This document shows, one piece after another, positions 13,319 to 22,264 of a stretch of 64,000 bases of DNA (its first letter is position 1; the number at the start of each line of letters is the position of its first letter). Both the position numbers and the translations under genes were made by a program. Origin of the DNA: Candidatus Lutibacillus vidarii (GTDB taxonomy: Bacteria > Actinomycetota > Actinomycetes > Actinomycetales > Dermatophilaceae); NCBI GenBank assembly GCA_016717165.1, contig JADKGA010000002.1, forward strand, positions 1,798,001-1,862,000. The letters run 5' to 3'. The notes beneath the pieces were generated by a model. That model had not been told where the DNA came from. It made no database searches and saw only the letters and a program-made list of their open reading frames with translations.

Positions 13319-14752
13319 TCAGCCGTCCGCCCGTGCGCCCAGCGCGAGCCGGGCGGCGTCCGTTGCCGCGCGAGCTTCGGCCAGCTGCTCGGCGACCCGC
13401 TCCGGGGCGGTCCCCCCGACCCCGTCCCGTGAGGCCAGCGAGCCGGCGACGGTGAGGACCTCGCGGACCTGTGGCGTCAGGTGGGGGCTGAGCTCGGCCA
13501 GGTCGTCGTCACTGAGGTCCCACAGCTCGATGCCGCGGTCCTCGCACCGCCGCACGCACGAGCCGGCGACCTCGTGGGCCACCCGGAAGGGGACTCCGCG
13601 CCGGACCAGCCACTCGGCGATATCGGTGGCGAGGGCGAACCCCTGAGGCGCCAGGGCCTCGAGCCGGGCGGTGTCGAAGGTCATCGTCGCGACCATCCCG
13701 GCGAAGGCGGGCAGGAGGACGGTGAGGGTGTCGACGGCGTCGAAGACCGGCTCCTTGTCCTCCTGGAGGTCGCGGTTGTAGGCCAGCGGCAGGCCCTTGC
13801 AGGTGGTGAGCAGCCCGGCGAGGTCGCCGACCAGCCGTCCGGCCTTGCCGCGGGCGAGCTCGGCGACATCGGGGTTCTTCTTCTGCGGCATGATGCTCGA
13901 CCCGGTCGAGTAGGCGTCGTCGAGCCGGACGACGCCGAACTCCTTGGTCGACCAGAGCACGACCTCCTCGGCGAGCCGGGAGATGTCGACCCCGGTCATC
14001 GCCGCGACGAAGGCGAACTCCGCGGCAAGATCCCGAGCCGCCGTGCCGTCGATGGAGTTCTCCACCGGCCGGCTGAACCCGAGGTCCGTGGCGACGGCCG
14101 CGGGGTCCAGGCCGAGCGAGCTGCCGGCGAGCGCACCGGACCCGTACGGCGAGGCGTCCGCGCGGCGGTCCCAGTCGCGCAGCCGCTCGACATCGCGCAG
14201 CAGCGGCCAGACGTGGGCGAGCAGGTGGTGGCTGAGCAGGACCGGCTGGGCATGCTGGAGGTGGGTGCGGCCCGGCATCGCGACGCCCAGGTGCTGCTGC
14301 GCCTGCGCCAGCAGCGCGTCGACGACGTCGAGGACCAGCCCGCCGATCGCGCGCCCCTCACGCCGCAGGTACATCCGCAGCAGGGTGGCGATCTGGTCGT
14401 TGCGGGAACGACCGGCACGAAGCCGGCCCCCGATCTCGGCGCCGGCACGCTCGATGAGGCCCCGTTCGAGGGCGGTGTGGACGTCCTCGTCGTCCGGGAG
14501 CGCGACGAAGGCACCGGACCTGACGTCCTCGGCCAGGCTCTCCAGCGCGGCGGACATGGCGGCGAGCTGCCGGTCGTCGAGCAGCCCCGCGCGATGCAGC
14601 ACCCGGGCGTGGGCCTGCGAGCCGGCGATATCGTCCAGCGCCAGGCGCCAGTCGAAGCTGGTGCTCTTCGACAGCGCCGCCAGGGCGTCGGCCGGCCCAC
14701 CGGAGAATCGGCCACCCCACAGACTCACGGTGGCAGGGCTCGGATCGGTCAC
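13319..14752 (-). CDS. argH: Argininosuccinate lyase
   Basis: A 477-residue member of the fumarase/aspartase superfamily that splits argininosuccinate into arginine and fumarate, the last step of arginine synthesis. The signature GSSIMPQKKNPDVAELARGK lies near residues 287-306 and supplies the catalytic Ser loop. The family N-terminus LWGGRFSGG is present and the length is typical. The GTG start overlaps the argR stop as GTGA, indicating coupling. Confidence 0.97.
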   Translation of the reverse strand: MTDPSPATVSLWGGRFSGGPADALAALSKSTSFDWRLALDDIAGSQAHARVLHRAGLLDDRQLAAMSAALESLAEDVRSGAFVALPDDEDVHTALERGLIERAGAEIGGRLRAGRSRNDQIATLLRMYLRREGRAIGGLVLDVVDALLAQAQQHLGVAMPGRTHLQHAQPVLLSHHLLAHVWPLLRDVERLRDWDRRADASPYGSGALAGSSLGLDPAAVATDLGFSRPVENSIDGTAARDLAAEFAFVAAMTGVDISRLAEEVVLWSTKEFGVVRLDDAYSTGSSIMPQKKNPDVAELARGKAGRLVGDLAGLLTTCKGLPLAYNRDLQEDKEPVFDAVDTLTVLLPAFAGMVATMTFDTARLEALAPQGFALATDIAEWLVRRGVPFRVAHEVAGSCVRRCEDRGIELWDLSDDDLAELSPHLTPQVREVLTVAGSLASRDGVGGTAPERVAEQLAEARAATDAARLALGARADG

Positions 14753-15261
14753 GGTTCATCCTCTCCCGAGTCGGGAGCCGACTCTGCCTCGACGAGCCCG
14801 GCGTCACCGAGCAGCGTTCCCACGAGCGCGGTGGCCCGGTCCGCGTCGCGGGCGACGACGAGGATCGTGTCGTCACCGGCCACACTGCCCAGGACGCCGT
14901 CGAGCCGGGCCTGGTCGAGCGCCGACGCGAGATAGTGCGCCGCTCCGGGTGGGGTCCGCAGCACGACGAGATGCCCCGACGAGTCGGCCCCGACGAGCAG
15001 CTCGCGCAGGGTCCGGGTGAGCCGCCGTGCCGCATCCGGTTGGCTGGCCCCCGTCGCCCCGGCGGACGGCAGCGCGTATGCCGCAACACCGTCGGTGCGG
15101 ACCTTGACCGCCCCGAGGTCGAGCAGGTCCCGGGACAAGGTGGCCTGGGTGACCACCACGCCGCGGGCGTCGAGCAGCTCGGCCAGGTGGGCCTGGGAGT
15201 GGACCGGCTGGGCGTCGATGAGCTCGGCGATCAGCCGGTGCCGCGCCGACCGGGTGGACAT
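14749..15261 (-). CDS. argR: Arginine repressor
   Basis: A 170-residue ArgR. The N-terminal winged helix-turn-helix (about 1-65) includes LLDARGVVVTQATLSRDLLDLG, and the C-terminal arginine-binding, hexamer-forming domain (about 80-155) includes GHLVVLRTPPGAAHYLAS and GSVAGDDTILV. With arginine as corepressor it should bind the operator upstream of argC. The ATG at 15261 is set by the family start MSTRSARHRLI; the frame stays open upstream inside argD but without homology. It follows argD by 4 bp. Confidence 0.96.
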   Translation of the reverse strand: MSTRSARHRLIAELIDAQPVHSQAHLAELLDARGVVVTQATLSRDLLDLGAVKVRTDGVAAYALPSAGATGASQPDAARRLTRTLRELLVGADSSGHLVVLRTPPGAAHYLASALDQARLDGVLGSVAGDDTILVVARDADRATALVGTLLGDAGLVEAESAPDSGEDEP

Positions 15262-15265
15262 CAGC

Positions 15266-16485
15266 TCACCGACCGGCGGCCGCGTCGAGCAGCCCCGGCA
15301 GCGCCGCGACGAAGGTGTCGAGCTCATGGGCCTCGATGACCAGCGGGGGCGCGAGGCGCAAGGCGTCGGGCGCGACCGCGTTGACGATGAAGCCGGCCTG
15401 CCGGGCCAGCGCCATGACCTGCGCCGCGACCGGCTCGGCCAGGACGACGGCGCGGAGCAGCCCCTCGCCACGGACCCCAGCGACCATCGGGTGGCGCAGC
15501 GCGAAGATCCCGTGCGCGAGGTGCTCGCCCATCTCGCGGGCGTGCTCGAGCAGGCCATCCGCCTCGATCGTCGCCACGACGGCCAGACCCGCCGCGCAGG
15601 CGAGCGGGTTGCCCCCGAAGGTGCTGCCGTGCTGACCAGCGGTGAGCAGCCCCGTCGCGGTCGGTCCGAAGGTGACCAGCGCCCCGATCGGCACGCCCCC
15701 GGCGAGTCCCTTGGCCAGGGTGATCGCGTCCGGGACGACCCCGCGGGCCTGGTAGGCGAACCACCGTCCGGTGCGGCCCATGCCGCTCTGGATCTCGTCG
15801 AGGATGAGCAGCGCCCCTGCCGCCGTGGTCAGCTCGCGCGCCAGGGCAAGGTATGCCGGTGTGCTCGGGACGACCCCGCCCTCGCCCTGGACCGGTTCGA
15901 GCAGCACCGCGGCGAGATCCTCGCCCACCGCGGCGACGGCCTCCCGCAGGGCGTCCTCGTCGTTGAAGGGCACATGGACGACCCGGCCGATGAGCGGCTC
16001 GAAGGGCTCGCGGTAGGCAGCCTTCCAGGTCAGCGCCAGGGCCCCGGTGGAGCGGCCGTGGAAGGCCCCCTCGGCGGCGATGACCGTGCCGCGGCCGGTG
16101 CGCCGGGACAGCTTGACCGCCGCCTCGATGGCCTCGGTACCCGAGTTGGCGAAGAAGACCCCGGACCCCGCCGGAGCACCCGCGACCCGCAGCAGCGCCT
16201 CCGCAAGCTCGACCTGGGGCGTGGTGGTGAAGAAGTTCGAGACGTGGACGAGCTGGGCGGTCTGCCTGGTCACCGCGTCGACGAGGGCCGGGTGGCCGTG
16301 TCCGAGGGTGTTGACCGCGATGCCGGCGAGCAGGTCGAGATACCGCTTCCCGTCGACGTCTTCGACGTAGCACCCCTGACCGTGCGAGAGCACGGTCTGC
16401 GGGACGCCGAAGAGCGGGATGAGCGAGGCGGCATACCGGCCCAGCCAGTGCGCCGTGTGGGAGGTGGGGGCGCGCCGTCGGTCAT
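15266..16485 (-). CDS. argD: Acetylornithine aminotransferase, frameshifted near its start
   Basis: About 400 residues of a class III PLP aminotransferase that converts N-acetylglutamate semialdehyde to N-acetylornithine. Visible are YLDLLAGIAVNTLGHGHPAL, ANSGTEAIEAAVKLSRR, LILDEIQSGMGRTG and the PLP-lysine segment LAKGLAGGVPIGA. The coupled ATG at 16485 (ATGA with the argB stop) is in another frame than the body: it reads MTDGAPPP, whereas homology TSHTAHWLGRYAASLIPLFG is one frame away. Adding one C to the minus-strand C5 run at 16466-16470 gives MTDGAPPTSHTAHWLGRY. A homopolymer sequencing error or a true frameshift would both explain this. The body frame has no suitable start codon nearby. 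Confidence 0.85.
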
Positions 16486-17414
16486 GCCCACACCTCCCCT
16501 GCGGGGTCGGGCAGGACCATGGTGCCGATCCCCTCGTCGGTGAAGACCTCGAGCAGCAGCGAGTGGGCGGCCCGGCCGTCGATGACGTGCGCCTGGGGCA
16601 CGCCTTGCTCGACGGCCCGGATGCAGGCCTCGAGCTTGGGCACCATCCCCGAGTCGACCGTTTCGAGGAGCCGGCGCGCCTCGGTGAGGACGATCTGGGA
16701 GAGCAGCGAGTCGCGGTTGGGCCACTGCCCGTAGATGCCCTCGACGTCGGTGAGGACGACCAGCTTGCGGGCCCCCAAAGCAACGGCAAGCGCCGCAGCA
16801 GCAGTGTCGGCGTTGACATTGAGCACCTGGCCGGGCTCGTCGACGTCCGGGGCCACCGTGGAGACCACCGGGATCCGACCGGCCGCGATGAGGTCGAGGA
16901 CCGCAGCGGGGTTGACGCCGACGACGTCTCCGACCAGACCGAGGTCGACCTCCTCCCCGTCGACGACGGTGCCGCGCCGGCGGGCTTCGAAGAGGTGCGC
17001 ATCCTCGCCGGACAGGCCCACGGCGAGCGGTCCGTGCTGGTTGAGCAGGCCGACCAGCTCGCGCTGCACCTGGCCGGTCAGGACCATCCGGACGACCTCC
17101 ATGACCTCCGGGGTGGTGACCCGCAGGCCGCCCTTGAACTCGCTGGTCAGGCCGAGCCGGCCGAGCATCGCGGCGATCTGTGGCCCGCCGCCGTGGACGA
17201 CGACGGGGTGGAGGCCGGCATGCCGGAGGAAGGCGACATCCTGGGCGAAGGCGCCCTTGAGCCGGGCGTCGACCATGGCGTTGCCGCCGTACTTGACGAC
17301 GACGAGGGCGCCGCGGAAGCGCTCGAGCCACGGCAGAGCCTCGACGAGGGTGGCGGCCTTGCCCGCAGCAACGCGGACGGCGGCCGCGTCGATGATGCGG
17401 CGGGTGGCACTCAT
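16482..17414 (-). CDS. argB: Acetylglutamate kinase
   Basis: A 310-residue amino-acid kinase that phosphorylates N-acetylglutamate. Key parts are VVKYGGNAM (about 43-51), VVVHGGGPQI, the acetylglutamate-binding GLSGEDA region, NVNADTAAAALA and LTDVEGIYGQWP. Length matches bacterial ArgB. The ATG at 17414 overlaps the argJ stop as ATGA, and its own stop overlaps the argD start. Arginine feedback inhibition is usual for this form but cannot be read from the sequence. Confidence 0.97.
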   Translation of the reverse strand: MSATRRIIDAAAVRVAAGKAATLVEALPWLERFRGALVVVKYGGNAMVDARLKGAFAQDVAFLRHAGLHPVVVHGGGPQIAAMLGRLGLTSEFKGGLRVTTPEVMEVVRMVLTGQVQRELVGLLNQHGPLAVGLSGEDAHLFEARRRGTVVDGEEVDLGLVGDVVGVNPAAVLDLIAAGRIPVVSTVAPDVDEPGQVLNVNADTAAAALAVALGARKLVVLTDVEGIYGQWPNRDSLLSQIVLTEARRLLETVDSGMVPKLEACIRAVEQGVPQAHVIDGRAAHSLLLEVFTDEGIGTMVLPDPAGEVWA

Positions 17415-18577
17415 GAGCTGTAGGCCGAGTTCTCGTGGACGTAGTCGTGGGTGAGGTCGTTGGTCCAGATCGTCGCGCTGTCCACGCCGGCGTGGAGGTC
17501 GACGACGATGTGGACGTGGCGGCGGCTGAGGTCGACGCGGGACCGGTCGTCTCCGGTCGCGCCGGCCCGGCATACGGTGACGCCGTTGATCGCGACGTCG
17601 ATGTCCTCGGGCTCGAAGCGCGCCGTCGTCGTCCCGATCGCCGCGAGGATCCGGCCCCAGTTGGGGTCGTTGCCGAAGATGGCGCACTTGACGAGGTTGT
17701 TGCGGGCGATGGCCCGGCCGACCTCGAGCGCCTCGCGGACCGAGGCCGCCCCACGGACGTCGACCTCGACCTCGTGGTGGGCCCCCTCGGCGTCGGTGAT
17801 GAGCTGGCGGGCCAGGCTCGCGCACACGCTGGTCAGCGCGGCGGTGAGCTCCGCGACGCTGACCCCGATGCCGGAGGCTCCTGAGGCCAAGGCGACGACG
17901 GTGTCATTGGTCGACTGGCAGCCGTCGGAGTCGATCCGGTCGAAGGTCAACGCGGTGGCCCGGCGGAGCGCGTCGTCGAGGACGGGCGCCGAGACGGCGG
18001 CGTCGGTGGTGAGGACGACGAGCATCGTCGCCAGTGCGGGGGCGAGCATCCCGGCGCCCTTGGCGATCCCCGCCACCGACCAACCGGTCCCGTCGGCGGC
18101 GGCCAGCTTCGGCACCGAGTCGGTTGTCATGATCGCGCGGGCGGCGGCGGGCAGCCCGTCAGCGGACAGGGCCGCCGCGGCAGCGTCCACCCCGGGGAGC
18201 AGCTGCTGCATCGGCAGCCGTTCGCCGATCAGCCCGGTCGAGCAGACGACGACATCGCCGGCTCCGACCCCGAGCACCGCCGCGACCTTCTCCGCGGTGT
18301 GGTGGGTGTCGACGAAGCCCCGGCTGCCGGTGCACGCGTTGGCGCCACCGGAGTTGAGGATCACCGCATCGGCCCGGCCGTCGGAGACCACCTGGCGGGA
18401 CCACTGGACCGGTGCGGCCTGGACCCGGTTGGAGGTGAAGACGGCCGCGACATGATGGTGCGGCCCGTCGTTGACGAGCAAGGCGAGGTCGGGGGCGCCC
18501 GAGGACTTGATGCCGGCGGCGACCCCGGCGGCCCGGAAGCCCTTCGGCAGGCTGACGACAGGCGTCGGTCCGGTCAC
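17411..18577 (-). CDS. argJ: Glutamate N-acetyltransferase / amino-acid acetyltransferase
   Basis: A 388-residue ArgJ that moves the acetyl group from N-acetylornithine to glutamate, recycling it. The self-cleavage site is KGAGMLAPALATMLVVLTTDA, with the conserved Met-Leu-Ala-Pro before the nucleophilic Thr. VFTSNRVQAAPV, NSGGANACTG and GNDPNWGRIL are also visible. Whether it also makes N-acetylglutamate from acetyl-CoA cannot be told. GTG start overlaps the argC stop (GTGA). Confidence 0.97.
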   Translation of the reverse strand: MTGPTPVVSLPKGFRAAGVAAGIKSSGAPDLALLVNDGPHHHVAAVFTSNRVQAAPVQWSRQVVSDGRADAVILNSGGANACTGSRGFVDTHHTAEKVAAVLGVGAGDVVVCSTGLIGERLPMQQLLPGVDAAAAALSADGLPAAARAIMTTDSVPKLAAADGTGWSVAGIAKGAGMLAPALATMLVVLTTDAAVSAPVLDDALRRATALTFDRIDSDGCQSTNDTVVALASGASGIGVSVAELTAALTSVCASLARQLITDAEGAHHEVEVDVRGAASVREALEVGRAIARNNLVKCAIFGNDPNWGRILAAIGTTTARFEPEDIDVAINGVTVCRAGATGDDRSRVDLSRRHVHIVVDLHAGVDSATIWTNDLTHDYVHENSAYSS

Positions 18578-19617
18578 GGTGCCACCCCCACGGCGGTCAG
18601 GCCCCGGGTCTCGGGCAGACCCAGGGCGAGGTTGGCGCACTGGACCGCGGCGCCGGCGGTTCCCTTGGTCAGGTTGTCCAGGACGGCCGTGACGACGACT
18701 CGACCGGCGCGCTGGTCCACGGCGAGCTGGAGGTGGACCGCGTTGCTGCCGAGGACGTCCCCGGTCCTGGGCCACTGGCCGTCGGGGAGCACGTGGACGA
18801 AGGCCTCCTCGGCATACGTCCGCTCGTAGGCCTCGCGGACGGCGCCCGGGTCGGCTCCGGGGCGAAGGCGCGCCGTGCACGTCGCGAGGATCCCGCGGGC
18901 CATCGGGGTCAGGGTGGGGGTGAAGGACACGGTGACCTGCTCTCCCGCCGCCGCGGTGAGGTTCTGCTCGATCTCCGGGGTATGCCGGTGCACGCCGCCG
19001 ACACCATAGGGCGACATCGAGCCCATGACCTCGGCGCCGAGGAGATGCGCCTTGAGCCCCTTGCCGGCGCCGGAGGTGCCGCTCGCGGCGACGACGACGA
19101 CATCGCTGGGCTCGAGCAGCCCAGCGGCGAAGCCGGGGGCCAGGGCGAGCGAGACGGTCGTGGGATAGCACCCGGGCACCGCGATCCGCGTGCAGCCCGC
19201 GAGGGCGCCGCGGCCCCGGCGTCCGTCGGCGTCGACGAGCTCGGGCAGGCCGTAGGCCCACGCTCCCGCGTACGGGGTGTCGTAGAAGGCGGCCCAAGCC
19301 TGCTCGTCGCGGAGCCGGAAGTCGGCGCCGCAGTCGATGACGACGACGCGGTCGGGCAGCTCGGTCGCGATCGCGGCCGACGCGCCGTGCGGCAGGGCGA
19401 GGAAGACGACGTCGTGCCGGGCCAGCTCGGCCGGGTCGGTCGACTCCAGCAGCCGGTCCGCGAAGGGGGTCAGATGCGGATGGATCCGGCCGAGCCGCTC
19501 CCCGGCCTTAGTCTCGGCGGCGAGGGTGCCGATGGTCAGGTCGGGGTGCCCGGCGAGCAGCCGGACGATCTCACCTCCGGCATACCCGCTGGCGCCCGCC
19601 ACGGCCGCGCTGATCAC
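18574..19617 (-). CDS. argC: N-acetyl-gamma-glutamyl-phosphate reductase
   Basis: A 347-residue NADP-dependent reductase, the third arginine step. The N-terminal Rossmann motif is GASGYAGGEIVRLLAGHP; the active-site Cys lies in VPGCYPTTVSLAL; GTSGAGKG and the His of the HRHTPEIEQ segment complete the site. The GTG start has a GGAGG box 6 nt upstream. It is the first gene of argC-argJ-argB-argD-argR-argH and follows the ArgR-type operator. Confidence 0.97.
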   Translation of the reverse strand: MISAAVAGASGYAGGEIVRLLAGHPDLTIGTLAAETKAGERLGRIHPHLTPFADRLLESTDPAELARHDVVFLALPHGASAAIATELPDRVVVIDCGADFRLRDEQAWAAFYDTPYAGAWAYGLPELVDADGRRGRGALAGCTRIAVPGCYPTTVSLALAPGFAAGLLEPSDVVVVAASGTSGAGKGLKAHLLGAEVMGSMSPYGVGGVHRHTPEIEQNLTAAAGEQVTVSFTPTLTPMARGILATCTARLRPGADPGAVREAYERTYAEEAFVHVLPDGQWPRTGDVLGSNAVHLQLAVDQRAGRVVVTAVLDNLTKGTAGAAVQCANLALGLPETRGLTAVGVAP

Positions 19618-19634
19618 TGGACCTCCTCGAGTCC

Positions 19635-19664
19635 GTATGAATATACATCCCGACGCATACTATG
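19635..19664 (-). promoter_or_regulatory. Probable ArgR operator and promoter of the arginine operon
   Basis: An AT-rich island with two near-palindromic half sites, GTATGAATATACAT and CGCATACTATG, spaced 5 bp, just upstream of argC. The pattern fits a pair of ARG boxes as bound by actinobacterial ArgR hexamers. TATATT on the minus strand could be the -10, so repressor binding would block the polymerase. The regulator is encoded in the same operon. Confidence 0.65.
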
Positions 19665-19695
19665 TGGGAGCGGTGGAGACGTGGGCTGCGCCTCG

Positions 19696-22263
19696 TCAGC
19701 GTTGGACCGCCCCCACCAGCTCGGCCGCGCGGGCGACCGCGGCGTCCCGGAAGCCGTTGACCTCCTCGGTCGTCAAGGTCCGGTCCGGCGCGCGGAAGGT
19801 CAGCCGGTACGCCAGGGACTTGCGCCCGGGGCCGACCTGGTCACCGACGTAGACGTCGAACAGCGAGACAACCTCCAGCTGCGGGCCGGCGCCTTCGCGG
19901 ATGGCCGCCTCGACGGCCGCGGCTGGCACCGAGGCGTCGACGACCAGCGCGATATCCGACAACGCGGCGGGATGGGTCGAGAAGGGCGTCGCCTGCGGTG
20001 AGCCCGCGCTCGCCGTCGTCAGGACGTCGACGTCGAGCTCGGCGGCGCAGCACCGGGCCGGCAGGCCGAGGCGCTGGAGGACGGCGGGGTGGAGCTCACC
20101 GGCATACCCGACGGTCGTCCCGTCGGCGAGGGTGAGCCGAGCACACCGGCCGGGGTGCCACGGCGCGAGGTCGACCGGGCCGACCTCCAGGTCCAGGCCG
20201 AGGGCGCGGCCGGCGGCGAGGGCGGACTCGACGAGGTCGGACCACGCGACAGGTCGTCCCTCGCCCCACCACCCGCGCGGCGCGACCGATCCGGTGGCGA
20301 GCAGGGCCACGTGCCGAGGCTGGGGCGGGACGGCCGAGAGGAGCCCGGCCACCTCGGCATCGCCGGGACGTGAGGCCACCGAGGGCAGCGGCGCGCGGCG
20401 GACCCCCTCGCCGGGCAGGGTGACCAGGCCGAGCTCCATGAGGGCGAGGTCGCGCTGGCCGCGGGAGACATTGCGGCGAAGCGCGTCGACGAGAGTCGCC
20501 AGGACCGAGGTCCGCATGAAGGGGGCCTCGTCCGAGAGCGGGTTCGCCAGGCGCAGCGCGTGTCGCCGTTCGTCGTCGGTGGCCAGGCCGAGGTCGTCCG
20601 CGCTGCTCAGCCCGGTGAAGGGGTAGGTGAGCACCTCGACATACCCCCGGGCGGCGAGGGTGTCCGCGAGCAGGCGACGGACCCGCTGGCCGTGGGTCAG
20701 CCCGGTGCCGGCACCGGTCGGGGTGGGCAGGACCGAGGGGATCGTGTCGTAGCCGGCGATCCGGGCGACCTCCTCGGCGTAGTCCGGCCCGTCGACAAGG
20801 TCCGGCCGCCACGAGGGCGGAGTGACGGTGACCACGTCGGCGTCGCCCTCGTGGCCCTCGACCGTGCAGCCAAGGTCGGTGAGGGTCCGCACGACCTGGT
20901 CGCGTGGGTAGCTCACCCCGACGATGCGCCCGGGTTCGTCCAGCGCCAGCTCGTATGACGCCCGTGGCGCCGGCTCGAAGTCCCCGTCGATCCCGGCGTC
21001 GGTCACGCCGGCGTCGGCGACCCCGCCGCCATAGGTGACGAGGAGCTCGACGGCGAGGTCGGCGGCGGCGGCCGTGACGAGGGGGTCGACGCCGCGCTCG
21101 AAGCGCTTGCTCGCCTCGGTGATGAGCTTGTGCCGACGTGAGCTGCGGGCGATGGTCACCGGGTCGAAGTGGGCGGCCTCGATGAGGACCGTGGTCGTGG
21201 TCGCGGTGACCTCCGATGTCGCCCCGCCCATGACCCCGGCGATGGCGAGGGGGAGCTCGCCGGCGTCGGTGATGAGGAGGTCCTCAGGGTCCAGTGGCCG
21301 GTCGACGTCGTCGAGGGTGGTGAGCCGCTCCCCAGGCCGGGCGCGCCGGACGACGATCGGCCCGCGCAGGGAGTCGGCGTCGAAGGCGTGCAGCGGCTGG
21401 CCCAGAGCGAGCATGACGTAGTTCGTCACATCGACGGCAAGGGAGATCGGCCGCATCCCCATCTGGGTCAGCCGGCGCTGCATCCACCTCGGGCTCGGCG
21501 CGTTCGGGTCGATCCCCCGGACCATGCGGGCGACATACCGGTCGCAGCCGGGGACCGAGGCGATGGGGGTGGCGTCGTCGAGCCGGACCGGGAAGCCGCC
21601 ATCGGTGGGTGGCGGGGTGGCGCGCAGGCCGGGGTCGCGGTAGGCGTCGACGGGCGAGCCGGTGGCGTGCCAGTACTCCCGGGCGATGCCGCGCAGCGAG
21701 AAGCAGTAGCCGCGGTCCGGGGTGACATTGACCTCGAGGACCTCCTCGCCCAGCCCGAGCAGGGCGATCGCGTCGTCGCCGGGGGTCAGCGCCGCGGCGA
21801 CCTCCGCCCCGAGGTAGCGCTGCAGGACGATGATCCCGGTGTGGTCCTCACCGATACCGAGCTCGTCCTCGGCGCAGATCATCCCGTTGGAGACATGGCC
21901 GTAGGTCGTGCGGGCCGCGATGGCGAAGCCGCCCGGCAGGACCGCCCCAGGGAGGACGACGACGACGAGGTCGCCGACCTCGAAGTTGTGGGCGCCGCAG
22001 ACAATCTCCTGGTGCTTGCCCTCGGTGGCCATCTGGCCGTGCGGTCCGACGTCGACGGTGCACCACCGGATCGTCTTGCCGTTCTTCTGCGGCTCGTCGA
22101 CGCAGCTCAGCACCCGGCCGACGACGAGCGGGCCAGTGATATCCCCGCCGTGAAGATCCTCCTCCTCGAGCCCGACGGCGACGAGGGAGGCGGCGACGTC
22201 GAGGCCGGTCGCACCGGGGGCCAGGTCGACATACTCGGCCAGCCAGGTCAGAGGCGCGCGCAC
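19696..22263 (-). CDS. pheT: Phenylalanyl-tRNA synthetase beta subunit
   Basis: An 855-residue beta subunit of the cytoplasmic alpha2-beta2 enzyme. Domain order: N-terminal LTWLAEYVDL, tRNA-binding OB domain (about 40-155), B3/B4 editing domain (about 210-380), B5 domain, catalytic-like core, and the C-terminal anticodon-binding FDX-ACB domain (about 760-855, starting FSTHPAALSDIALVV). The GTG start is 1 bp after the pheS stop. Length is slightly above the usual 800 but within the actinobacterial range. Confidence 0.97.
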   Translation of the reverse strand: MRAPLTWLAEYVDLAPGATGLDVAASLVAVGLEEEDLHGGDITGPLVVGRVLSCVDEPQKNGKTIRWCTVDVGPHGQMATEGKHQEIVCGAHNFEVGDLVVVVLPGAVLPGGFAIAARTTYGHVSNGMICAEDELGIGEDHTGIIVLQRYLGAEVAAALTPGDDAIALLGLGEEVLEVNVTPDRGYCFSLRGIAREYWHATGSPVDAYRDPGLRATPPPTDGGFPVRLDDATPIASVPGCDRYVARMVRGIDPNAPSPRWMQRRLTQMGMRPISLAVDVTNYVMLALGQPLHAFDADSLRGPIVVRRARPGERLTTLDDVDRPLDPEDLLITDAGELPLAIAGVMGGATSEVTATTTTVLIEAAHFDPVTIARSSRRHKLITEASKRFERGVDPLVTAAAADLAVELLVTYGGGVADAGVTDAGIDGDFEPAPRASYELALDEPGRIVGVSYPRDQVVRTLTDLGCTVEGHEGDADVVTVTPPSWRPDLVDGPDYAEEVARIAGYDTIPSVLPTPTGAGTGLTHGQRVRRLLADTLAARGYVEVLTYPFTGLSSADDLGLATDDERRHALRLANPLSDEAPFMRTSVLATLVDALRRNVSRGQRDLALMELGLVTLPGEGVRRAPLPSVASRPGDAEVAGLLSAVPPQPRHVALLATGSVAPRGWWGEGRPVAWSDLVESALAAGRALGLDLEVGPVDLAPWHPGRCARLTLADGTTVGYAGELHPAVLQRLGLPARCCAAELDVDVLTTASAGSPQATPFSTHPAALSDIALVVDASVPAAAVEAAIREGAGPQLEVVSLFDVYVGDQVGPGRKSLAYRLTFRAPDRTLTTEEVNGFRDAAVARAAELVGAVQR

Positions 22264-22264
22264 G

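Noticed and set aside
15262..15558. N-terminal extension of ArgR
   Set aside because: It is out-of-frame argD sequence; the family start is at 15261.
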